From Chloroflexota bacterium (lineage in GTDB: Bacteria > Chloroflexota > Anaerolineae > Anaerolineales > UBA11858), in NCBI GenBank assembly GCA_030666985.1, contig DAOUWT010000146.1:1-6669 (forward strand): a stretch of DNA of 6,669 nt. Reading direction: 5' to 3'. Within the stretch, counting starts at the first letter, position 1. Each line of letters starts with the position of its first letter. The notes beneath the pieces were generated by a model. That model was not told the DNA's origin. It was given only the letters and a program-made list of their open reading frames with translations, and made no database searches. This document shows, piece by piece, positions 1-4,018 of this stretch. The position numbers were made by a program, and so were the translations under genes.

Positions 1-98
1 CTCACATATTTTCGTGAGGCGCAAATGGGGGGACTGAGGGGGGCGAGGTGCCGTGAAATAAACTTACAAATAGTCGATTGAAACCCACGTTCTGTGAG
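1..98. other. Left-edge spacer, no gene recognised
   Basis: I find no convincing coding sequence here on either strand. It begins with a small inverted repeat (CTCAC at 1-5 and GTGAG at 14-18) and contains two runs of six G at about 26-31 and 38-43. A lone ATTGAAAC resembles the end of some CRISPR repeats, but it has no second copy. The ABC ATPase at 189-1049 reads toward this edge, so a cognate permease could begin beyond the window. No terminator for the ATPase is visible here. Confidence 0.4.
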
Positions 99-196
99 GA
101 GTGAGGAGTGATGAGTAATGAGTAATGAGTGCCACGTTCTCACGCCTTACGTTTTACTTCTTACTTGTTACGTTTCACGTTTCACTCTTCACGTTT
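99..196. repeat. Heptamer tandem array, left flank of ABC ATPase
   Basis: Fourteen consecutive 7-bp units keep one register. Five are of GAGTRRY type (99-133: GAGTGAG, GAGTGAT, GAGTAAT, GAGTAAT, GAGTGCC). Nine are YACGTTT-like (134-196: ACGTTCT, CACGCCT, TACGTTT, TACTTCT, TACTTGT, TACGTTT, CACGTTT, CACTCTT, CACGTTT). The units are degenerate but spacing is exact. The array runs into the 3' end of the ABC ATPase gene and supplies its TGA stop (189-191 on the complement). The same two unit types recur in the same order and orientation on the other side of that gene at 1066-1166. Heptameric STRR repeats are known from filamentous cyanobacteria. Whether this is the same phenomenon is inference. 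Confidence 0.85.
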
Positions 197-1049
197 TAAT
201 TTCTTCTTCCTCTTTGAGCTGACGTCCCGTCAATTCCAAGAACACGTCTTCCAAGGTGGTTTCGTGCCCGTTGTGGTTGGGAACCAGCTTTTTCAGGTTT
301 TCAGGCGTATCCATAGCGACCACCTTCCCCTTATCCAAGATGGCGACGCGGTCACAAAGGATATCCGCTTCGGCCATGTCGTGGGTGGTGAGCAGCATAG
401 TAACGCCATGCTCGTCCCGCAATTCCTCAACTACGGCCTGAACCTCACGCTTGGAGCGGGGATCAAGGCCCGTGGTCGGCTCATCCAGCAGCAAGACCTT
501 GGGCTTCGAGAGCAAGGCACGGGCAATAGCTACTTTCTGCTGCATGCCACGGGACATTTTTTCCATGGGTTGGAAAATAGAGTGTTTTTCCAATCCGAGG
601 CGGGTCAAGATTTCGACGATGCTTTTCTTGGTTTCTCCGCTGGCCATCCCATAAAGACGGGCGCCGTACATCAGGTTCTCCATGGGAGAAAGCTTCTTGA
701 AGAAAGAGGCTTCCACGGAGACGCGGTTGATGAGTTTTTGGACTGCGAAAGATTCCTTGACCACATCATGTCCAAAGATTTTCATGTCGCCGCCATCGGG
801 GAGCAGCAGAGTCGCCATCAGCCGGATGAGGGTGGATTTCCCAGACCCGTTGGGCCCCAGGACACCAAATATCTCGCCCTCGCGGATAATAAAAGAAACC
901 TTGTCGACAGCGATTACCTCGGTTTTCTTGTTCTTCCCGTTTTTGGAGCCGTTCCCATTGGTGTTAGGCTTGAGCATCCGCTTCCAAAGCGGTTTGCCGT
1001 CTTTGTCAAATTTTTTATAAACATCATTGATAATTATGGCTTGAGACAT
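189..1049 (-). CDS. ABC transporter ATP-binding protein (DrrA/CcmA-type exporter ATPase)
   Basis: Cytoplasmic ATPase of 286 aa that would energise a separate ABC-2-type membrane permease. Seen: an A-loop region (Y11/F14), a low-complexity Asn/Gly/Lys insert at about 28-43, Walker A GPNGSGKST (65-73), signature MSRGMQQ (165-171), Walker B VLLLDEP (185-191), D-loop GLDP and switch histidine H223 in TTHD. The C-terminal TLEDVFLELTGR (265-276) is typical of DrrA/NodI-type subunits. The Q-loop position appears to be Val112 (SVEASFF) instead of Gln. The ATG at 1049 is chosen because GGAGGA precedes it at good spacing. The frame stays open upstream to 1148, but only through a heptamer repeat that would encode a periodic LITHYSS-like peptide. 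The permease is not in the window. The substrate cannot be predicted. The last codons and stop lie in the left heptamer array. Confidence 0.93.
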   Translation of the reverse strand: MSQAIIINDVYKKFDKDGKPLWKRMLKPNTNGNGSKNGKNKKTEVIAVDKVSFIIREGEIFGVLGPNGSGKSTLIRLMATLLLPDGGDMKIFGHDVVKESFAVQKLINRVSVEASFFKKLSPMENLMYGARLYGMASGETKKSIVEILTRLGLEKHSIFQPMEKMSRGMQQKVAIARALLSKPKVLLLDEPTTGLDPRSKREVQAVVEELRDEHGVTMLLTTHDMAEADILCDRVAILDKGKVVAMDTPENLKKLVPNHNGHETTLEDVFLELTGRQLKEEEEIKT

Positions 1050-1065
1050 TTTTTTCCTCCGTGAT

Positions 1066-1166
1066 GAGTGACGAGTGACGAGTGACGAGTAATGAGTAAT
1101 GAGTGACGAGTAATGAGTAATGAGTGACAAGTAAATACACGTTCTCACGTTTCACGTTTTACGTTT
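1066..1166. repeat. Heptamer tandem array, right flank of ABC ATPase
   Basis: Nine exact-length 7-bp units run from 1066 to 1128. With A=GAGTGAC and B=GAGTAAT the order is A A A B B A B B A. A degenerate AAGTAAA unit and a 3-bp slip follow, then ACGTTCT, CACGTTT, CACGTTT, TACGTTT (1139-1166). The array lies in the leader between the ABC ATPase ribosome site and the hairpins upstream. It has the same two-part composition and orientation as the array at 99-196, so the ATPase gene sits between direct repeats. Any transcript from the promoter at 1436-1465 that reached the ATPase would contain it. Confidence 0.87.
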
Positions 1167-1176
1167 CATAGAATGC

Positions 1177-1209
1177 AAAAGGCCACAGGTTTACGTTCTA
1201 CCCGTGGCC
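1177..1209 (-). terminator. Hairpin II, weak terminator-like
   Basis: On the complement, GGCCAC (1204-1209) pairs with GTGGCC (1181-1186). After one mismatch, two further G-C pairs extend the stem, with an 11-nt loop. Only four U follow (1177-1180), so termination would be weak. The arms share the GGCCACGGG / CCYGTGGCC sequence with hairpin I, so arms of the two hairpins could pair with each other. It may be a diverged duplicate of hairpin I or part of an alternative fold. Confidence 0.55.
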
Positions 1210-1230
1210 AGACAAAAACAGTGTCTCCTG

Positions 1231-1270
1231 AAAATAAAAACAGCCACGGGGTTCGAGGTTCACCCGTGGC
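1231..1270 (-). terminator. Hairpin I, intrinsic terminator
   Basis: Read on the complement, GCCACGGG (1263-1270) and CCCGTGGC (1243-1250) form a perfect 8-bp G+C-rich stem with a 12-nt loop. After two bases (TG) a U-rich tract TTTTTATTTT (1231-1240) follows. This is the classic intrinsic terminator layout. It lies 27 bases after the stop codon of the 30-codon ORF at 1298-1390 and about 180 bases before the ABC ATPase start. It probably ends the small transcript and would limit read-through into the ATPase gene. Confidence 0.75.
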
Positions 1271-1276
1271 CGCAAT

Positions 1277-1296
1277 GATTTAGGTTAATCTAAATC
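1277..1296. promoter_or_regulatory. Perfect 7-bp inverted repeat after small ORF
   Basis: GATTTAG (1277-1283) and CTAAATC (1290-1296) are perfect inverted arms around the 6-base centre GTTAAT. On the minus-strand transcript this hairpin starts one base after the TGA of the 30-codon ORF, so a ribosome finishing that ORF would cover it. It is A+U-rich and lacks its own U-tract, so it is not itself a terminator. It could be part of an attenuation fold or a DNA operator. The role is inferred. Confidence 0.5.
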
Positions 1297-1297
1297 T

Positions 1298-1390
1298 TCA
1301 GTCAATAGGCGCACCTCGCTGGGGCACAACACCCCCACCGATACCGGCGGAGCGTCGAACTTTGGTTTGAGTAACAATTAGATTTCGCAT
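1298..1390 (-). CDS. Putative 30-aa small peptide or leader ORF
   Basis: I do not recognise this peptide. Seen: ATG at 1388-1390 preceded by AGGAG with 7-base spacing, 30 sense codons and a TGA. The N-terminal half is hydrophobic and basic (MRNLIV, then K10, R12, R13). The C-terminal half is Gly-rich (GIGGGVVP at 16-23) and ends GAPID. It has no obvious membrane segment, Cys, or run of one amino acid of the kind found in amino-acid attenuator leaders. The case for a real gene is context: a near-consensus promoter about 45-75 bases upstream, the ribosome site in a hairpin loop, and hairpins with a U-tract just after the stop. It may be a regulatory leader for the ABC ATPase, an independent small peptide, or a chance ORF on a structured small RNA. 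Confidence 0.5.
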   Translation of the reverse strand: MRNLIVTQTKVRRSAGIGGGVVPQRGAPID

Positions 1391-1391
1391 C

Positions 1392-1410
1392 AAAGTGCTC
1401 CTATCACTTT
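1392..1410 (-). promoter_or_regulatory. Ribosome binding site in a hairpin loop
   Basis: On the complement, AAAGTG (1405-1410) and CACTTT (1392-1397) form a perfect 6-bp stem. The 7-base loop ATAGGAG contains the Shine-Dalgarno AGGAG. The stem ends one base before the ATG at 1388-1390. This could display the ribosome site, or hide the start if the stem is stabilised. An overlapping 11-bp palindrome, CTTTACTAAAG (1407-1417), lies directly upstream. The pairing is seen in sequence; any regulatory role is inferred. Confidence 0.55.
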
Positions 1411-1435
1411 ACTAAAGATTTATACAACAGTGAGG

Positions 1436-1465
1436 ATTGTAACATGATGGGAAAAGGTGTGTCAA
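1436..1465 (-). promoter_or_regulatory. Near-consensus sigma70-type promoter
   Basis: On the complement, a perfect -35 TTGACA (1460-1465) is followed by an 18-base spacer and a -10 TACAAT (1436-1441, five of six consensus bases). Transcription would begin near 1428-1430. The ribosome site in its hairpin and the 30-codon ORF follow within 40 bases. No long gene begins close downstream of this promoter, so its product must be the small unit and, by read-through, possibly the ABC ATPase. Confidence 0.75.
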
Positions 1466-1508
1466 GGACGAAAATGGAGTTTTGTTCTATGAAATAATGA
1501 ACCCAGTC

Positions 1509-1517
1509 TGATATAAT
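1509..1517 (+). promoter_or_regulatory. Extended -10 promoter for the toxin-antitoxin-like pair
   Basis: TGATATAAT gives a perfect TATAAT (1512-1517) preceded by the extended -10 TG (1509-1510). No good -35 element lies 17 bases upstream, as is usual for extended -10 promoters. The start would be near 1524, leaving a leader of about 90 nt before the ATG at 1614. It diverges from the minus-strand promoter at 1436-1465, so the roughly 45-bp gap between them could hold shared operators. GTTC and GAAC arms at about 1484-1502 are one weak candidate. Confidence 0.6.
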
Positions 1518-1613
1518 GGCAAAAGAGGTCTCAGCCTCACTCCAAGATATTGAGAAGATACCAAAAAGGTAAGAATTAGAGCTTGAACCCAGTTTATACA
1601 AGGAGTTTTAAAC

Positions 1614-1922
1614 ATGGTCACACCAATTAGCCCACCAATTGAACTAACCGGCCAAGATTGGCAACGAATTCTGGCTTTAGGGTCTCAACAACGATCAAAC
1701 GAGCTTAAAACAGAATTATCTAAAGCTAAACAAGCCATTGCACGTTTTGAAAATCGTTTTGGTATGAGCCTTTCTCGCTTAGAAGAGGTAGGATTACCCA
1801 CAAACGCTGATTTTGAAACACACGAGGCTTATATTGAGTGGCATAGCTGGGTAAGCCGCTTAGAAGATTTACACAACCGCCTTGAAACTTTAGAAAATCT
1901 AAAACCAAGCCATGTCAGTTAG
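1614..1922 (+). CDS. Hypothetical helical protein, probable antitoxin partner
   Basis: A 102-aa cytoplasmic protein without signal or membrane segment. It is mostly charged and helical: residues 20-50 (SNELKTELSKAKQAI) and 78-97 (WVSRLEDLHNRLETLENL) look amphipathic or coiled-coil. An IEWHSWV patch lies at about 73-79. The start is well supported by AAGGAG (1600-1605) eight bases before the ATG. The stop overlaps the next ORF by 11 bases, so the two are almost certainly translationally coupled. I recall similar unnamed proteins in cyanobacteria and Chloroflexota, but I see no HTH, RHH or AbrB-type DNA-binding domain. Its position before a TumE-type toxin suggests the antitoxin role. That is inference from context. 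The coding sequence is clearly more AT-rich than the peptidase gene downstream. Confidence 0.8.
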   Translation: MVTPISPPIELTGQDWQRILALGSQQRSNELKTELSKAKQAIARFENRFGMSLSRLEEVGLPTNADFETHEAYIEWHSWVSRLEDLHNRLETLENLKPSHVS

Positions 1923-2271
1923 TCCACTTGAACGCATTACTGTCATTCAGCAATTAGCGGGGAATATTATTGGGCGTATTGAAATCCTGCCTGTTGACAA
2001 CCCAAACTATATTAAGCTGAAAATTTCTTTGGTGAACGAGGACGTGCTTCACTTGCGAGAATCTTGGTCAAGGGACAGGCTGGAACACTATGCGTATTAT
2101 TGGCTAGACAATGATAACAAGCTCAAAATTGGTTGGGACAACGCTCCACATCACCCGAAAATTACAACCCACCCCCATCATAAGCATTTTGAGCAACAGT
2201 CAAATGTACAACCGTCAGAGGAAGAAAATTTAGAGGCTGTACTTGAGGCTATTAAAAGTATCCTATCATAA
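1912..2271 (+). CDS. TumE/DUF6516-family toxin-like protein
   Basis: 119 aa. It has the motif series I associate with the DUF6516/TumE family: an aromatic YAYYWLDNDN strand (about residues 61-70), then GWDNAPHHP and THPHHKH with conserved Trp, Asp, Asn and several His. An acidic helical tail (SEEENLEAVLEAIKSIL) follows. Family members are small proteins usually found beside an antitoxin. The toxic mechanism is not visible from sequence. The ATG at 1912 lies inside the 3' end of the preceding gene (11-base overlap) and has no good Shine-Dalgarno, so its translation probably depends on the upstream gene. That arrangement would keep toxin tied to antitoxin. The gene is AT-rich like its partner. 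The family call rests on recalled motifs, not a search. Confidence 0.78.
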   Translation: MSVSPLERITVIQQLAGNIIGRIEILPVDNPNYIKLKISLVNEDVLHLRESWSRDRLEHYAYYWLDNDNKLKIGWDNAPHHPKITTHPHHKHFEQQSNVQPSEEENLEAVLEAIKSILS

Positions 2272-2290
2272 ACCATCAGGGGGAATGAGG

Positions 2291-2339
2291 TTCAGTTTTC
2301 AGTGAACAGTGATCAGTATTCAGTTTTCAGTATTCAGTC
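2291..2339. repeat. WWCAGTN heptamer array overlapping a gene start
   Basis: Seven exact 7-bp units: TTCAGTT, TTCAGTG, AACAGTG, ATCAGTA, TTCAGTT, TTCAGTA, TTCAGTC. The sequence differs from the arrays beside the ABC ATPase, but the period is the same. The array fills most of the gap between the toxin gene and the M1 peptidase. It continues into the peptidase ORF, supplying its GTG start (2302) and encoding its first dozen residues. Confidence 0.88.
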
Positions 2340-3840
2340 GAAAATCGCTATCTTAGTCCTTTTGATGATTGCCATTCAATGGGCATGTGTGGCGCCGGGA
2401 GCGGTGACGCCCACGCCGGGGGAGACGCTTCCCAGCGAGGCACCCGCCCTCACCCCCGGCCCCGCTCCCACGGCTGCACCACCCACCCCCTCCCTCCTCC
2501 CCCCGCAGGAAAATCCCACCGCCCTCACCCCTAGCCCCTCTCCCACAAGGAGAGAGGAATCTCCTCTGCCACGCACTCACTACACAATCTCCGCCGATTT
2601 TGATTATTATGCCCACACGGTGAGCGTTTTTCAGGAGGTGGTTTATCTCAATGAGACATCACAGGAGTTGAATGAACTCGTTTTTGTGGTGGAACCAAAC
2701 CGGTACGCGGGAGCGTTTGAGCTGCATGACCTGGCCTGGGGCGACGGGCAGCCGGTGGAGGGGTGTGAACTTGTGGGGGGGATTTTGCGCCTCGCGCTGC
2801 CGGAACCTCTTCCGCCGGGGGAGGGCCTGAGCGTGAAGGTGACTTACACCCTGCGTGTTCCCGAACGAGAGGGGATTTTTGGTTACACGGAGCGGCAAAC
2901 GAATTTGGGGGATTGGTATCCCTTCGTTCCGCCTTACCACGAGGAGCAGGGCTGGTTGGCGCACGAGCCGAATTACTACGAGTATGGGACACTGGGCGAG
3001 CACCTGGTTTATGAGAGCGCAGATTTCGAGGTGGCGCTCAATTTGGGGGAGACAGCAGAGGGGGTCACTCTGGCAGCCAACGCTCCTGCTGACGTTCGGG
3101 ACGGGGTGTACTATTTTCGGGCGCAGGCGGCCCGGAACTTCACCTTCTCGGCCAGCACGGAGTATGTGGTTAGGGAGACGGAGTGGAATGGTGTGGCTAT
3201 ACGAAGCGTGTTTTTCCCGGAGCATATCACCGCGGGCGAGGCTGTGTTGGATATTGCTCAAGAGTCACTCGAAATCTACGGGGAGCGTTTTACGCCCTAC
3301 CAGCACGGAACATTCACCGTGGTGGAATCTCTCTTCCCAGACGGGATGGAGTTCGATGGGCTGGTTTACGTGGGTTCGGAGTATTACCGGAGCTACGACT
3401 CCACGCCTTATAATTACCTGACGTTGATCACGGCCCACGAGACGGCTCACCAGTGGTGGTATGGCTTGGTGGGCAACGACCAAGCTCTGGAACCCTGGCT
3501 GGACGAAATTCTGGCTACTTACAGCGAGCAGATTTATTTAGAGCACGCCCACCCCCATGCCGCCGCGTGGTGGTTCAATTTTCGGATTGCGGCTTATAAC
3601 CCCCAGGGGTGGGTGAACAGTACGATTTACGATTTTGAGGGTTTTCGGCCGTATGTGAACGCGGTTTATCTTCGCGGGGCGACTTTTTTGGGCGAACTGC
3701 GGGCAAGGATGGGGGACGAGGCGTTTTTCGACTTTTTGGCCGCTTACGTGGAGGGGAATGTGCATGAGGTGGCGGGGGGGGAGGATTTTTGGGGGCTATT
3801 GGAGGGGTATGAGGAGTTGGTAAACGAGTATTTCAAATAG
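2302..3840 (+). CDS. Exported M1-family (gluzincin) metallopeptidase
   Basis: 512 aa, zinc aminopeptidase-like. Residues 15-29 are a hydrophobic export segment (IAILVLLMIAIQWAC). C29 could be a lipidated Cys, but Gln-Trp-Ala before it is a poor lipobox. A Pro/Thr/Ala/Ser-rich linker covers about 31-90. The N-terminal beta domain follows, then the catalytic domain with HETAH (H379, E380, H383), the third zinc ligand E402 in PWLDE (18 residues between H383 and E402) and likely catalytic Tyr456 in VYLRGA. DGMEFDG (347-353) stands where GAMEN-type motifs occur. It probably trims peptides outside the membrane. The GTG at 2302 gives a full signal with K14, but the first residues are repeat-encoded. 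ATG 2365 (M22) would leave little export signal. At 512 aa it lacks the large C-terminal helical domain of long M1 enzymes. It lies 30 bases after the toxin gene and could be co-transcribed. Confidence 0.88.
   Translation: MNSDQYSVFSIQSKIAILVLLMIAIQWACVAPGAVTPTPGETLPSEAPALTPGPAPTAAPPTPSLLPPQENPTALTPSPSPTRREESPLPRTHYTISADFDYYAHTVSVFQEVVYLNETSQELNELVFVVEPNRYAGAFELHDLAWGDGQPVEGCELVGGILRLALPEPLPPGEGLSVKVTYTLRVPEREGIFGYTERQTNLGDWYPFVPPYHEEQGWLAHEPNYYEYGTLGEHLVYESADFEVALNLGETAEGVTLAANAPADVRDGVYYFRAQAARNFTFSASTEYVVRETEWNGVAIRSVFFPEHITAGEAVLDIAQESLEIYGERFTPYQHGTFTVVESLFPDGMEFDGLVYVGSEYYRSYDSTPYNYLTLITAHETAHQWWYGLVGNDQALEPWLDEILATYSEQIYLEHAHPHAAAWWFNFRIAAYNPQGWVNSTIYDFEGFRPYVNAVYLRGATFLGELRARMGDEAFFDFLAAYVEGNVHEVAGGEDFWGLLEGYEELVNEYFK
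2446..2557 (+). repeat. Duplicated CCCTCACCCC element inside the peptidase linker
   Basis: Two copies of a 26-base element, 2446-2471 and 2521-2546, differ at only three positions and are 75 bases (25 codons) apart, so both are read in frame. They encode ALTPGPAPT (49-57) and ALTPSPSPT (74-82). The second copy continues into AAGGAGAGAGG, so CCTCTCC can pair with the following GGAGAG. CCCTCACCCC...CCTCTCCC is a motif I recall as an interspersed intergenic repeat in Chloroflexota genomes. Here it appears to have been taken up as coding sequence for the spacer between signal and catalytic region. Confidence 0.65.
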
Positions 3841-3842
3841 GA

Positions 3843-3883
3843 ATCGGTAGATTGGTAATATTGGTAAATTGGTAGATTGGTCA
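3843..3883. repeat. ATTGGTAR octamer array
   Basis: Five units: ATCGGTAG, ATTGGTAAT (one base longer), ATTGGTAA, ATTGGTAG, ATTGGTCA. The array starts two bases after the peptidase stop codon. Single TACCAAT (3901-3907) and ATCTAC (3890-3895) sequences downstream are inverted relative to array units, so ATTGGTA/TACCAAT or GTAGAT/ATCTAC stems are possible. No U-tract follows, so I do not call a terminator. Confidence 0.8.
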
Positions 3884-3925
3884 CAACAGATCTACTAGTA
3901 TACCAATTCCCAATATATTGCGCCC

Positions 3926-4018
3926 CTGTTTTCCTGATTCCTGATGCACTGTTCTCCTGATTCCCTGTTTTCCTGTTTTCCTGATTCCTAGTCCCCTAGT
4001 CACTAGTTTCCTAATCCC
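3926..4018. repeat. CTGWTTYC octamer array in the convergent spacer
   Basis: From 3941 to 3996 the register is exactly 8 bp: CTGATGCA, CTGTTCTC, CTGATTCC, CTGTTTTC, CTGTTTTC, CTGATTCC, TAGTCCCC. CTGTTTTC and a 7-bp CTGATTC precede it. Degenerate TAGTCA, CTAGTTTC and CTAATCCC units follow. The last unit overlaps the stop codon of the ABC exporter (4011-4013 on the complement), so its final codons lie in repeat. The convergent gene ends show no clear intrinsic terminator. Confidence 0.85.

Noticed and set aside
26..48. G-quadruplex
   Set aside because: Only two G6 runs. Four G-tracts would need those runs to be split, so support is weak.
70..90. Possible CRISPR repeat end (ATTGAAAC)
   Set aside because: A single short match with no second copy or spacer periodicity.
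129..1064. Long plus-strand ORF (311 codons)
   Set aside because: It is antisense to the ABC ATPase, whose Walker A, Walker B and signature motifs fix the real frame. The ORF shows no domain and starts in repeat.
1050..1148. N-terminal extension of the ABC ATPase
   Set aside because: It is encoded by heptamer repeats (periodic LITHYSS-type peptide). A strong GGAGGA site sits just before the internal ATG at 1049.
1216..1234. Very short ORF after AGGAGA between the two hairpins (TTG start, 5 codons)
   Set aside because: Rare start, only five codons, and it ends inside hairpin II. Not supportable as a gene.
1404..1601. 65-codon minus-strand ORF
   Set aside because: No domain or good ribosome site, and it spans the two divergent promoters. 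It looks like chance.
2353..3783. Several ORFs overlapping the peptidase in other frames
   Set aside because: They are shadows of a GC-rich gene, with Arg/Pro/Gly-rich nonsense sequence and no motifs. The HETAH...E frame is clearly real.
3868..3907. Intrinsic terminator for the peptidase
   Set aside because: Possible ATTGGTA/TACCAAT and GTAGAT/ATCTAC stems are A+T-rich and no U-tract follows. They arise from the octamer array.
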